From positions 248,001 through 312,000 of the forward strand of contig JANSXC010000005.1 in the NCBI GenBank assembly GCA_024743115.1: a stretch of DNA of 64,000 nt, in the 5' to 3' direction. This stretch comes from a bacterium (GTDB taxonomy: Bacteria; Planctomycetota; UBA1135; UBA2386). This document shows positions 48,433 through 57,090 of the stretch, in pieces. The notes beneath the pieces are model-generated. The model was not told the origin of the DNA, made no database searches, and worked only from the letters and a program-made list of their open reading frames with translations. The translations under genes were made by a program, and so were the position numbers. Each line of letters opens with the position of its first letter. The stretch's first letter is position 1.

Positions 48433-50024
48433 TGCAAGGCTTCCCGATACCGTCGATCGAGCTCGGCGTGCAGCGCCTGATTGGCATCGCGCGTCGTCCT
48501 CACCTCGAGAACCTCTGGAGCCGATGGCGGCACGGCCAACGCCCGTGCCAGTTCGTCGAACGACTCGATCCGCCGCGCCGTGACACCGAAGCCGCGCGCG
48601 ATCGCGACCGGATCCAGACCGTGCGGCGCGGTGAACCAGGGCTGGAAGATCGACTCGTGCGCCGCGATCGGCAGAAAGTGGAAGATCCCGCCGCCGTCGT
48701 TGTTCACGCAGACAACACGCACCGCGGCACCGCTCTGCGCCAACAGCCCGAGGGTGCCGGCGTCGTGCAAGAACGCGAGGTCCCCGAGCAGCGCGGTCGT
48801 CGGCCGCCGCGTCGCGACATGCGCCCCGATCGCCGTCGCGAGATTGCCATCGATGCCGGACACACCACGGTTCGCGATCACGTCCGCCGCGATCCGCCGG
48901 GCAAAGCGATCGACGTCGCGGATCGGCATCGAGCTGCCGACGAAGAACACCTCGTTCGAACGCACCGTCTCGGCAACGAGCCGCGCGATGGCCGGCTCGT
49001 TGAGTCCCTCGGGCGGTTCGGGCATCACGGCATCGAGCGCTTCGAAATCGAGTGCGCTCGGGCGCGCGGTCGCCGGATCCGGCAACGGCCCGCCGAAGTC
49101 GACGACCACCGAACATGGCCGGATGCCGTCCGACTCACGGTTCGCTCCGCCGGTCCGCCACTGCGTCATGTCCGTCCGTGCGAGCCAGGCACCGACCGCC
49201 GGCTCGGTCACACGACCGCCAAGCCAGAGCACATGGTCCGGCGCGAACCGTTCGCACGCTTCCGGCGCCCGCATCAGTGCCGGGCGAAAGCGACCAGCCA
49301 CGCGGCGATCGAGCCCGCTGGTCACGTCGACGAGCGCCGGCCAGGGCAACGCGCCGAGCAGCCGATCGACCGGACCTCGGGTCGCGAACGGCAACGCACC
49401 GACGACGACGAGCCCGCGCTCGGCCGACTCCCATGGTGCGGCCGGCATCGGCCACTCGGCTGCCGGCGGCACCTCAACCGCTGCGGCATCGCCAAGATCA
49501 CCGCCCGGTTCGAGCGGCTTGTCGAATCGCAGGTTCAGATGCACCGGCCCGGGCTGCGGTCCCCGCAACGCCGCAAGGGCTCGGCCGAGCTGCTCGCGCC
49601 AGTCGTCGGGCAGCTCCGCGGCCGTCAGATCAACGCGACCACGGGCCACGCCGGCCAGCAGGCCGGGCTGCTCGATCGTCTGGTTGGCCCGCACGCGAAC
49701 TTCATGTTCCGGCCGATCCGCCGTCACCGCGATCACGGGCAGCTCGTCGCGCTCGGCCTCCGCGAGTCCGGGCAGCAGATTGGCGACCGCGGTGCCCGAG
49801 GTCGTGACGATCGCGGCGAGTTCACCGACTCGCGCGCACCCCACGGCGGCATAGGCGGCAGCACGTTCGTCCAGTACGAGCGTGGGCGACAACCCGGCAC
49901 CGTGTAACGCGGCGACGAGCGGCGTCGAGCGCGACCCGGGCGCCAGGAAGACATGGCGTGCAGAGGCCTGCCCGAGTGCCGCGACGACCGCACCCGCGAG
50001 TTCGTCGTTTGCGTTGCCGGTCAC
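48429..50024 (-). CDS. menD: SEPHCHC synthase
   Basis: The product is 531 residues, starting at the GTG at 50024 that overlaps the menF stop. It is a thiamine-diphosphate enzyme: FLAPGSRSTPLV and VTTSGTAVANLLPGLAEA in the pyrimidine domain, GSSMPIRDVDRF in the middle, and SGIDGNLATAIGAHVA with NNDGGGIFHFLP for diphosphate and metal binding. MenD joins 2-oxoglutarate to isochorismate. Confidence 0.94.
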   Translation of the reverse strand: MTGNANDELAGAVVAALGQASARHVFLAPGSRSTPLVAALHGAGLSPTLVLDERAAAYAAVGCARVGELAAIVTTSGTAVANLLPGLAEAERDELPVIAVTADRPEHEVRVRANQTIEQPGLLAGVARGRVDLTAAELPDDWREQLGRALAALRGPQPGPVHLNLRFDKPLEPGGDLGDAAAVEVPPAAEWPMPAAPWESAERGLVVVGALPFATRGPVDRLLGALPWPALVDVTSGLDRRVAGRFRPALMRAPEACERFAPDHVLWLGGRVTEPAVGAWLARTDMTQWRTGGANRESDGIRPCSVVVDFGGPLPDPATARPSALDFEALDAVMPEPPEGLNEPAIARLVAETVRSNEVFFVGSSMPIRDVDRFARRIAADVIANRGVSGIDGNLATAIGAHVATRRPTTALLGDLAFLHDAGTLGLLAQSGAAVRVVCVNNDGGGIFHFLPIAAHESIFQPWFTAPHGLDPVAIARGFGVTARRIESFDELARALAVPPSAPEVLEVRTTRDANQALHAELDRRYREALQ

Positions 50025-51244
50025 GCGGTCGCCTCGTTCCCGACCGCCGCAAAGGACTCGAACAACGCTTCGGCCTTGAGCTCCAGCTCGCGCAGCTCGG
50101 CCTCCGGAACCGAACCGCGCACGATCCCCGCGCCGAGGTGCGCGAGACAACCACCGCGACTGTAGCGCGCACCGCGCAGTGCAACGTGAATCGACTCGCC
50201 GTCGCGACGGCACCAGCCGATCGCCCCGGCATAGAAACCGCGGTCCTTGGCCTCGAGCCGCGCGATCGCCTGCTCTGCTGCCGCGTGGGGCGTACCGCAG
50301 ACGGCCGGTGTCGGGTGCAGCCGGGAGAGCAGCGGCTGTGCCTCACGCAACGTCGCGGTGATGGGTGTCCGCAGATGGTGCAGTCGAGCCATCCGGTGCA
50401 GCACCGGATCCGCGGCGACATCCAGCTCGGCCGCGATCGGGGTCAGTGCCTGCACGATCGCATCGCGCACATAGGCATGCTCGCGCAGCGACTTCGCATC
50501 GCGCAACAGCGCGAGCCCATCGACATCGCGCGGGCCGCTCGTCCCGGCGAGCGCCTCGGTCTCGACCCGAACACCGCGCCGACGATAGAGCGTCTCGGGC
50601 GTCAGTCCGAGGAAGCCTTCGTTCTCGTCGAGCGCGATCCAGTAGAGCGTGCCGCCGGACTCGGTGCTCGCCATACGCGACAGCGTCGCGACGGGATCGA
50701 CGCTCCCCGGCCGATGGACGCAGCGCGCCAGCACGATCTTGTCGAGCCGCGCCCGATCCAATTCGACCAGCGCGGCACGAACACGTTCGAGGTAGACCTC
50801 GGACGATTCCCCGGACGCCGGACTGGCAACCGAATGCGTTCCAGAGACCGTAGCGGACGCGATCGATTCGTCGCCCCCAGTCTCTTCACCGGTCCGCTCG
50901 ACGCCGTCGTATCGCATCGACCAGCATCGAGGCCGGAGCCACAGAGCCGCGCCGAACGCGTCCCAGACTGCCCCCGCAGGCCGGTTCACGGCGAAGCGCA
51001 TGCCGCCGATCCAACCCGGACCATCCGCTGGTTCGTGCGCCGCCCGGCGACTCAGCTCGCGCTCGATCGCGGCGGTCGTTGACGTCTCGTGCGGCCGATA
51101 GATCGCCGCCGCGCCAACCCCGGCGCACCACTCGTCCCGGTCACGATCCCATAGCAGAATCTTCGGGTAGCCGGGCCGCTCTGCGACCCAGCGGAGCGGT
51201 CCCAGCCCTCGACCAGGGTGTGGAACTTCGGGGGTGACGGGCAC
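50021..51244 (-). CDS. menF: Isochorismate synthase
   Basis: The 407-residue product follows the chorismate-binding enzyme family: [58 protein letters not shown] and the end [20 protein letters not shown]. It converts chorismate to isochorismate, the first menaquinone-specific step. The start codon is a GTG at 51244. It is the first gene of the menF-D-H-A-C-E operon. Confidence 0.92.
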   Translation of the reverse strand: MPVTPEVPHPGRGLGPLRWVAERPGYPKILLWDRDRDEWCAGVGAAAIYRPHETSTTAAIERELSRRAAHEPADGPGWIGGMRFAVNRPAGAVWDAFGAALWLRPRCWSMRYDGVERTGEETGGDESIASATVSGTHSVASPASGESSEVYLERVRAALVELDRARLDKIVLARCVHRPGSVDPVATLSRMASTESGGTLYWIALDENEGFLGLTPETLYRRRGVRVETEALAGTSGPRDVDGLALLRDAKSLREHAYVRDAIVQALTPIAAELDVAADPVLHRMARLHHLRTPITATLREAQPLLSRLHPTPAVCGTPHAAAEQAIARLEAKDRGFYAGAIGWCRRDGESIHVALRGARYSRGGCLAHLGAGIVRGSVPEAELRELELKAEALFESFAAVGNEATA

Positions 51245-51387
51245 GGGTATTCAGGAATGTAGGATCGGGCGGTTGGATGCGGAAGCGGATTCGGCGGATC
51301 GGACGCCGGGCCGCCGTTTCGCGATTCGGTCGGTGCGCCGGTCGCATACGCTGGACCCGGAACCCAACCGCGAACACCGAGGCTGCC

Positions 51388-51744
51388 ATGGCCACGGACC
51401 AACACGAGAGGATCGCAAACCTGACGTTCGCCGCGATCTACCCACACTACGTGACCAAGGTCGTCAAGAAGGGGCGCACCGAAGCCGAGCTTCGCGAAGT
51501 CCTCCGCTGGCTCACCGGGTTCACCGAGAAGCAACTCGACAAGCAAATCGCGAAGGAGTCGACGATCGCGGCGTTCTTCGATGCCGCCAAGCTCCATCCC
51601 AACGCATCGCAGATCAAAGGCGTGATCTGCGGTTACCGCGTCGAGGAGATTGAGAACCCGCTGACGCAGAAAGCCCGTTACATGGACAAACTCGTAGACG
51701 AACTCGCCAAGGGCAAGGCAATGGCGAAGATCCTGCGCTCGTAG
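51388..51744 (+). CDS. DUF2200 family protein
   Basis: The product is 118 residues from the ATG at 51388; the open frame extends upstream, but this start matches the family's length. The whole protein follows DUF2200: [44 protein letters not shown] and [20 protein letters not shown]. Function of the family is unknown. It is divergent from menF with 143 bp between starts. Confidence 0.88.
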   Translation: MATDQHERIANLTFAAIYPHYVTKVVKKGRTEAELREVLRWLTGFTEKQLDKQIAKESTIAAFFDAAKLHPNASQIKGVICGYRVEEIENPLTQKARYMDKLVDELAKGKAMAKILRS

Positions 51745-51753
51745 CCTCAGCAT

Positions 51754-51861
51754 CTACCATGGTTCTCTGATCGACGGGAACTCCAGGACAAACCTCGCGC
51801 TCCCTCTCGGCGAGTCATCGACCCAAGCTCGACCATCGTGATCCAACATGGCTCGGCGCAT
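51754..51861 (-). pseudogene. C-terminal remnant of a sensor histidine kinase
   Basis: In the minus strand after the SelO stop the same frame reads AMLDHDGRAWVDDSPREGAR then FVLEFPSIREPW and stops at 51754-51756. DHDGRAWVDDSP and ARFVLEFP match the G2-box and final strand of a histidine-kinase ATPase domain. Nothing else of the kinase remains. It likely marks an older deletion. Confidence 0.55.
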
Positions 51862-51870
51862 TGGCGCGGA

Positions 51871-53352
51871 TCACGTGCCGCAGAACGTGCGCTCGACGAC
51901 CTCGTGAGGCTCGGGCGGGAGCGTCAGCCGGTCGCCGTCCGCCCGATCCGCAAACGGCTGCGTACACGCCGCGACCAGGCGCTCGAACACCGAGTAGTCG
52001 CCTTCGAGGCCAGCCTGGATCGCCTCTTCGACCCGGTGGTTGCGCGGGATGACGCTCGGGTTGACGGTCGCGAGGCGTGACCGGACCGACGCGAGATCCT
52101 CGCCCTGCAACTGCAGTCGCTGGGCCCAGTCCTCGGCCAGCCGTGAGAGCTCCCGGTCGGCATCGGCCGTCAGCTTGCGGAAGTGCCGCTTGGCGGCGCC
52201 GACGTCGGGTAGCGCACGGAACGTGTTCGTGAAGTCGGCCCGCCCCTCGTACATCAGCTGCAGGAGCCGCCCGATCAGCGCGGTGTCACGCGTCGCGAGT
52301 TCTGCCGCATCGATCTCGGCCGCGCCGACCTCCTCGAGGCCGAGCTTGCGCCGGAACTCGGCGAGCCAGGCCGACTGCATCGCCGGTGACGCGGTCGCCA
52401 TCACCTCGGTTGCCGACGCCACGGCCTGCTCCTCGTCGTCGTCGATCAATGGCAGCAACGCCGACGCGAACTGCGCCAGGTTCCAGGTCATGATCTCCGG
52501 CTGGCGACCGTAGGCGTAACGGCCGAAGCGATCGATCGACGAGTAGACCTGCGCGGGATCGTACGTATCGAGGAAGGCGCACGGCCCGTAGTCGATCGTC
52601 TCGCCCGCGACGTTCACGTTGTCCGTGTTCATCACGCCGTGGATGAAGCCGACGCCCATCCACTTCGCGACCAGGGTGGCCTGTCGTTCGATGACGGCAG
52701 CGAGCAGTTCGAGCGGTGACTGCGCGTCCGGCGCATGCCGGGCCACGACGTGATCGAACAACTCCTGCAACGCCTCCACGTCGCGCCGGGCGGCGAAGAA
52801 CTGAAACGTGCCGACGCGGACGTGCGAACCCGCGACCCGGGTCAGGATCGCGCCCGGCAAGGCCGACCCGCGGTAGACGGTGTCACCCGTGGCGATCGCC
52901 GCGAGCGCACGGGTCGTCGGCACGCCCATCGCGTGCATCGCCTCGCTGACCACGTACTCGCGCAGCACGGGGCCGAGCCAGGCCCGACCGTCCCCGGCCC
53001 GCGAGAACGGCGTCGGCCCGGAACCCTTGAGCTGGATGTCCCGCCGCCGCCCCGCTCGATCGACGACCTCGCCCAGCAGAATCGCGCGACCGTCGCCGAG
53101 CTGCGGCACGAAGTTGCCGAACTGATGCCCCGCGTAGGCCTGCGCGAGCGGCTCCGCGCCCGCGGGCACGAGGTTTCCGGCCAGCATCGCGATGCCCTCC
53201 GCGCTCTCGAGCTCCGCGGTATCGAGCCCCAGCTCCTGCGCGAGTTCGCGATTGATGGCAATCGGCTCGGGCCGGCTCACCGGCGTCGGAGCGAGCCGGG
53301 CGTAGAACCGCCCGGGCAGACGGGCGTAGGAGTTGTCGAAGGCGATGGTCAC
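51871..53352 (-). CDS. selO: Protein adenylyltransferase SelO/YdiU
   Basis: The product is 493 residues from the GTG at 53352. The SelO family signatures are complete: YAGHQFGNFVPQLGDGRA, QLKGSGPTPFSRAGDGRA, REYVVSEAMHAMGVPTTRAL, GFIHGVMNTDN and DYGPCAFLD. SelO is a kinase-fold enzyme that transfers AMP from ATP to protein hydroxyl groups and helps in oxidative stress. The third residue from the end is Cys (FCGT tail), the position held by selenocysteine in animal SelO. An in-frame kinase-like remnant follows its TGA stop. Confidence 0.94.
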   Translation of the reverse strand: MTIAFDNSYARLPGRFYARLAPTPVSRPEPIAINRELAQELGLDTAELESAEGIAMLAGNLVPAGAEPLAQAYAGHQFGNFVPQLGDGRAILLGEVVDRAGRRRDIQLKGSGPTPFSRAGDGRAWLGPVLREYVVSEAMHAMGVPTTRALAAIATGDTVYRGSALPGAILTRVAGSHVRVGTFQFFAARRDVEALQELFDHVVARHAPDAQSPLELLAAVIERQATLVAKWMGVGFIHGVMNTDNVNVAGETIDYGPCAFLDTYDPAQVYSSIDRFGRYAYGRQPEIMTWNLAQFASALLPLIDDDEEQAVASATEVMATASPAMQSAWLAEFRRKLGLEEVGAAEIDAAELATRDTALIGRLLQLMYEGRADFTNTFRALPDVGAAKRHFRKLTADADRELSRLAEDWAQRLQLQGEDLASVRSRLATVNPSVIPRNHRVEEAIQAGLEGDYSVFERLVAACTQPFADRADGDRLTLPPEPHEVVERTFCGT

Positions 53353-53414
53353 GGCGAGACCGCCGATGTATGCCTCGGGGCCGCTTCCTGCAAGGGACGG
53401 CACGCAGCCGCACG

Positions 53415-54263
53415 CTACGGACTGCTCGGCCACAGCACCCCGAGCTTGTCCGGGTTGCGCTGCACGTAGATTCCCGCGATGCGGCCGTCGACGACGTCGA
53501 ATTGGAACGCCGACACCGGCCGCCCCGCCTGCCGCACCACGATTCCGGGCGCCCCGTTGAACCAGACCTCGTCGAAGTCCGAATCCGGCTCGCGCGCGAA
53601 GACCGCCACGAAGAAGTTCGCGACCTTGCCCACGCCGACGACCGGAATCCGCGCGGCCGGCACCTTGCCGCCGCCATCCGAATAGAGGACGACATCCTCC
53701 GCCAGCACGCCGTGCAGCCGATCGAGATCGCCGTCGCCGATCGCCGCAAAGAACGCCTCCGACAGCCGTCGCACGGTCGTGGCGTCCACTCTTCGTCGCC
53801 GGCCCGTCCGCAGGTTGCGGCGCGCGCGCGCGGCGAGCTGTCGGCAGTTCGCCGGCTGCAGATCGAGGATCGCCGCCACCTCGGTGAACTCGTAGCCGAA
53901 CACGTCGTGCAGCAGGAAGCTCGCACGCTCTGTCGCCGGCAGTCGCTCGACCGTGCGGAGCAGCGCCATCGACAACGTCTCGTCGAGCTCGTGCGTTCCG
54001 TCCTCGATCAGCGGCTCGGGCAACCACTCGCCGACGTATTGCTCCCGCTGCCGCTTCGTCGCACGAATGCGGTCGAGACAGAGCCGCGTGCAGGCGCGGG
54101 TCAACCAGGCCCGCGGATCTGCGACGTCCGCGCGATCTGCGCTCCGCCAGCGCAAGAACGCCTCCTGCACCACGTCCTCGGCGTCGGCCACCGAACCGAG
54201 CAGGCGGTAGGCCAAGCGCGACAAGAACTGTCGCTCGCTCTCGAACCGGTCGACCTCGGTCAT
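53415..54263 (-). CDS. ECF41-type sigma factor with C-terminal SnoaL-like regulatory domain
   Basis: The 282-residue product has region 2 (ESERQFLSRLAYRLLGSVAD, then VVQEAFLRW) and region 4 (LLRTVERLPATERASFLL, EFTEVAAIL). A NTF2/SnoaL-like domain follows at 160-282. All three ECF41 marks are present: WLPEP at 80-84, DGGGK at 196-200 and NPDK at 270-273. The fused domain controls sigma activity in place of an anti-sigma factor. Its ATG overlaps the stop of the upstream carboxymuconolactone-decarboxylase-like gene (ATGA), the classical ECF41 partner. Confidence 0.93.
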   Translation of the reverse strand: MTEVDRFESERQFLSRLAYRLLGSVADAEDVVQEAFLRWRSADRADVADPRAWLTRACTRLCLDRIRATKRQREQYVGEWLPEPLIEDGTHELDETLSMALLRTVERLPATERASFLLHDVFGYEFTEVAAILDLQPANCRQLAARARRNLRTGRRRRVDATTVRRLSEAFFAAIGDGDLDRLHGVLAEDVVLYSDGGGKVPAARIPVVGVGKVANFFVAVFAREPDSDFDEVWFNGAPGIVVRQAGRPVSAFQFDVVDGRIAGIYVQRNPDKLGVLWPSSP

Positions 54264-54775
54264 CGATCGACGCTCAAGATCTCGCACGCTCCGTCCATGA
54301 GCAGGGCCCGCTTCGCGGTCGGATAGATTCTCGATCCCGCGATCACGACTGCCAGCTCCGCAAACGCGGCCTCGCCGAATGCCGCTCGCACCCGCTCGGC
54401 CCGCGCCGGGTCGACCGACCGCTGGCTCGCGACGTCACGGGCATGCCCGTAGACGTCGAACAGGACCGACGGCAAGTCTTCGGGCTGCGCGAGCATCGTT
54501 CGCAGCAGATCCCGGTCGACGCCGGCTTCGACCGCCATCCGCACGGTCAGCTGGGCACAGGCTCCGCAGTCTTCACCCTGCATGGCCGCCACGCGGGCGA
54601 TGAAGTGCGCTTCGAGGGGCAGAGCACGACGAAACAGGCTCATCGGCTGCCCGGCGACGAACGTATCGTAGGCGTCCCGCGAAGCCTCGAGCAGCCGCTC
54701 GAGGTAGCTCACGTCGTAGTCGTACTGGCGCCCGAACGCCTGGATCGCGGCCTGCTCGGCCGTCTTGTCGGTCAT
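54260..54775 (-). CDS. Carboxymuconolactone decarboxylase/AhpD-like protein
   Basis: The product is 171 residues from the ATG at 54775. FIARVAAMQGEDCGACAQLT has a CxxC (Cys-Gly-Ala-Cys) as in AhpD-like members, but the usual His a few residues later is Gln/Leu, so thiol-disulfide proton relay may differ. The rest is helical. Such genes are the usual targets and partners of ECF41 sigma factors. Probably involved in handling peroxide or reactive thiols; the substrate is unknown. It has its own ECF41-type promoter. Confidence 0.85.
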   Translation of the reverse strand: MTDKTAEQAAIQAFGRQYDYDVSYLERLLEASRDAYDTFVAGQPMSLFRRALPLEAHFIARVAAMQGEDCGACAQLTVRMAVEAGVDRDLLRTMLAQPEDLPSVLFDVYGHARDVASQRSVDPARAERVRAAFGEAAFAELAVVIAGSRIYPTAKRALLMDGACEILSVDR

Positions 54776-54794
54776 GCTTCGCTCCGTGTCATCC

Positions 54795-54816
54795 GGCCGG
54801 GGGGAAACTCCCGGCC
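54795..54816 (-). other. Hairpin in 5' leader of the ECF41 operon
   Basis: Perfect 7-bp stem GGCCGGG/CCCGGCC (54795-54801 and 54810-54816) with an 8-nt loop, between the ECF41-type promoter and the CMD start codon. It may affect translation or stability. Confidence 0.4.
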
Positions 54817-54824
54817 AAGGAGAC

Positions 54825-54851
54825 GACGAGCGCGGCGCCGCCCGTGTGACA
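54825..54851 (-). promoter_or_regulatory. ECF41-type promoter of the CMD-sigma operon
   Basis: On the minus strand TGTCACA (54851-54845), 16 bases, then CGTC (54828-54825). TGTCACA in the -35 region and CGTC in the -10 region at about this spacing is the known ECF41 promoter motif. The start codon is about 50 bp downstream, leaving room for a leader. It indicates self-control of the sigma factor. Confidence 0.82.
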
Positions 54852-54935
54852 GCTCCTTCGGCAATTCGGCGCGGAGCGCGGGCCCGACTCCGACGAGCGC
54901 GGCGGGCCGTACTCTGGCTGGCGCGGGGCCCCGAC

Positions 54936-55283
54936 TCAGGCGAGCGCGAGCTTGCCGTGATCGTCGCAGTGGCCGTCGTGCGGGTGGTGCAGGTGGCCAT
55001 CGACGAGGTAGTCGACGTGGTCGCCGTGCGGCACCGCTTCGTGACCGCACCCGGGGCCGTGCACGTGACCGTCCTCGTGCCCGCCACAGACGTGCGCGGG
55101 AGTGCAGTTCGCCGGGTTGTCGGCGCCGACATCGATCGTGTGCTCGTCGACGTGGTCCGCATGCGGGTGATGCAGGTGGCCGTCGTGCAGGTAGTCGACG
55201 TGATCGCCGTGGCGAACGGCCGTGTGGCCACAATCGGGGCCGTGCTGGTGAGCGTGATCGTCGTGCTTCTTGTCGCAGTTCAT
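54936..55283 (-). CDS. His-rich metal-binding protein with internal duplication
   Basis: The product is 115 residues, 27 of them His, plus 5 Cys. Two near-identical units (residues 14-44 and 75-105) each hold HGPxCGHxAVxHGDHVDYL followed by DGHLHHPH. No signal peptide is seen, so it should be cytoplasmic. The composition suggests a buffer for zinc, nickel or similar metal. It lies 56 bp downstream of an ArsR/SmtB-type repressor gene on the same strand, so the operon likely responds to metal. Confidence 0.8.
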   Translation of the reverse strand: MNCDKKHDDHAHQHGPDCGHTAVRHGDHVDYLHDGHLHHPHADHVDEHTIDVGADNPANCTPAHVCGGHEDGHVHGPGCGHEAVPHGDHVDYLVDGHLHHPHDGHCDDHGKLALA

Positions 55284-55339
55284 CGTTCTTGTCGTCCTGA
55301 TTGAATGTCGTGATCCGGGCTGGGCTCGATCCGGCTCGG

Positions 55340-55687
55340 CTACTCCGAGTCGGCTCGCCTGGGTTCCGTAGCGTGCTCGATCGCATTGCGAACCAGCTCC
55401 GCCACATGGTCGTCACAGAGGGAGTAGTGCACGTGCTTGCCATTGCGGCGACGCACGACGAGGCCGTCGGCCCGCAGCACCCGCAGACGCTGCGACACCG
55501 CGGACATCGAGTCGCCCGTGAGCGCCGCGAGCTCCGAGACGCAGAGTTCGCGCCCACAGAGTTCGGCAACAACCCGCAAACGCGCCGGCTCGCCGAGCGC
55601 CCGGAAGAACGCCGCCGCATCCGCAACGATGTTCGGCGCCGGCGCGATCGGATCGGGCTCGTGGTCGTGTCTGCAGTCTTGTTCCAT
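55340..55687 (-). CDS. ArsR/SmtB family metal-sensing repressor
   Basis: The product is 115 residues from the ATG at 55687. The winged helix spans about 25-100 (FFRALGEPARLRVVAELCG, SELAALTGDSMSAVSQRLRV). The C-terminal helix has D-x-H-x10-H-x-x-E exactly, the alpha-5 metal site of SmtB/CzrA-type sensors, and the N-terminus MEQDCRHDHE adds Cys and His as in alpha-3N sites. Only one Cys is present in the ELCV segment, so the ArsR arsenite site is absent. Predicted to sense zinc or a similar ion and repress its own operon with the His-rich gene. Confidence 0.9.
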   Translation of the reverse strand: MEQDCRHDHEPDPIAPAPNIVADAAAFFRALGEPARLRVVAELCGRELCVSELAALTGDSMSAVSQRLRVLRADGLVVRRRNGKHVHYSLCDDHVAELVRNAIEHATEPRRADSE

Positions 55688-55694
55688 CACTTGC

Positions 55695-55710
55695 ACAGTT
55701 CGGCAACTGT
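55695..55710. promoter_or_regulatory. Operator palindrome for the ArsR/SmtB-type repressor
   Basis: ACAGTT-CGGC-AACTGT is a perfect 6-4-6 inverted repeat. It overlaps the -10 box of the promoter at 55708-55736 and ends 8 bp before the repressor's start codon, an ideal place for repression. Confidence 0.72.
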
Positions 55711-55736
55711 ATAGATGTTCTTGAGCAGAGCGGCAA
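55708..55736 (-). promoter_or_regulatory. Sigma-70-type promoter of the repressor operon
   Basis: On the minus strand: -35 TTGCCG (55736-55731), exactly 17 bp spacer, -10 TATACA (55713-55708). Predicted start of transcription is near 55701, inside the palindrome. Confidence 0.65.
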
Positions 55737-55849
55737 GGGAAACGGCGACACCCGGAACGAATCCGCCATGCCACGGGCCTCTCCACAGCCCCGGACGCGG
55801 CTCAGAATCGGATCGTATTCACCTGCCCCAACTGCAGTTGCAGAGGCAG

Positions 55850-56179
55850 TCATCCGACCTCTGCCCCCGCCTTGGAGAACACCGCGGTCACGCCGCCTTC
55901 GCCAATCGTCAAGACCTGCGAGCGGCCATCCACGAGCGCCGACTTGAAGTTCTGGGTCCGCGACGTGCCGCGGAAGACCACGAGCAGCATCGGTCGACCC
56001 ATCGCATCGAGGATCCGGAACTCGTCCGCCCGATCGGTCGGCGCGGCGAGTTCGACCTGCCAACCGCGGACCGAGCGCCCCGACGCTGGCGGATGCTGCC
56101 ACGCGACCTGCACGATCTCCTGCACCAGATCCTCCGCGTCATCCGCGAGCCATCCTCGCCATGCTCTACGCCGGCTCAC
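55850..56179 (-). CDS. Small hypothetical protein
   Basis: The product is 109 residues from a GTG at 56179, which overlaps the upstream membrane-protein stop by 14 bp. A first helical part (LADDAEDLVQEIVQVAWQH) is followed by short strands (GRPMLLVVFRG, QVLTIGEGGVTAVFSK). I do not recognise a family, and the GTG start is a guess. Probably co-transcribed with the membrane gene. Confidence 0.45.
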   Translation of the reverse strand: MSRRRAWRGWLADDAEDLVQEIVQVAWQHPPASGRSVRGWQVELAAPTDRADEFRILDAMGRPMLLVVFRGTSRTQNFKSALVDGRSQVLTIGEGGVTAVFSKAGAEVG

Positions 56180-56849
56180 CGAACCAGGCGACCACGAGCT
56201 CACGCCAACCAGCGCTGAATCCGATCGGTCCACCGATCGCAAGCCCGATTCCGATCGCGGCGAGCCCGATCCATGTTCCGCGATGCACCCGCCCGAGCGT
56301 GGCCCGATCGTGCAACACACTCGGCACGCACCACCCGACGATGAGCCCCACGGTAGCGACCTCGGGCAGCCCGAACGTTTGAATCAGCCGCACGAGCGCC
56401 GGCGGCATCATCGCGATGCTGGCGAACAGCAGCAGCCGCTTGTGCAGCGCAGGATCCCGCACCCGCAACACCGCCCAGACGTAGAGCACGGCGAACTGCG
56501 CCAGGTTGAGCAGGTTGAAGAACACGAGCGGCGCGTCGCCCTTCAGCCGAAAGTTCGCGCTCGTGACCAGGACACCGCTCACGAGCAGCCCGATGACGAG
56601 CACGACGCTGGCACGACCGAGCCGGCGGTGGAGCTGGTGCCGCCCCTTCCCGATCAGAAATGCCTGCACCGCAAACAACAGATACCAGCCGACGATGCAA
56701 ACGATGTGCGGCGCCAGAACGGCGAGCGCCGGCGCGTCCTCTTCGTGCTGGGTCAGCGCCCGGCCACCGAAGCCGAGGACGATGAACGCGATCAGCCCCA
56801 GGCTGCTGCGCCAATAGAAGCGACGGTCGGATTCGGCGCGCAGAAGCAC
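56166..56849 (-). CDS. Multi-pass membrane protein of unknown function
   Basis: The product is 227 residues from the GTG at 56849 (a TTG at 56879 is an alternative). About six to seven hydrophobic helices are visible, for example SLGLIAFIVLGFGG, IVCIVGWYLLFAVQAFLIG, and VVLVIGLLVSGVLV. HQLHRRLGRAS and ALHKRLLLFAS resemble DUF2306/YozB-like membrane proteins that may bind haem, but I cannot confirm this. It precedes a small overlapping gene and is divergent from the FAD oxidoreductase. Confidence 0.65.
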   Translation of the reverse strand: MLLRAESDRRFYWRSSLGLIAFIVLGFGGRALTQHEEDAPALAVLAPHIVCIVGWYLLFAVQAFLIGKGRHQLHRRLGRASVVLVIGLLVSGVLVTSANFRLKGDAPLVFFNLLNLAQFAVLYVWAVLRVRDPALHKRLLLFASIAMMPPALVRLIQTFGLPEVATVGLIVGWCVPSVLHDRATLGRVHRGTWIGLAAIGIGLAIGGPIGFSAGWRELVVAWFGEPA

Positions 56850-57090
56850 GCCGCGATGGTAGCGACCCAACCGCCGCAACCTCCGACCGACTCGAAGTCA
56901 CCTCTAGGCCGGCGAGACGGGTTCGTCGTTACACGGCGACCGTCCCGGAAGTTTTTGACGTCTTCCTGTCGGCTCCGAACGAGTTCTCGCACGGAACACG
57001 TCGCCCGCAGGAGCGGGTGGATGACGCCCCGCGCCGGCACCCCGCCGGTCCCGGAGCATCGATCCGGCAACTCGAGAACACGAGGCGACA

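Noticed and set aside
51871..51873. SelO TGA as a selenocysteine codon
   Set aside because: A Cys already occupies the third position from the end, and the codons after the TGA look like a kinase remnant rather than a SelO tail.
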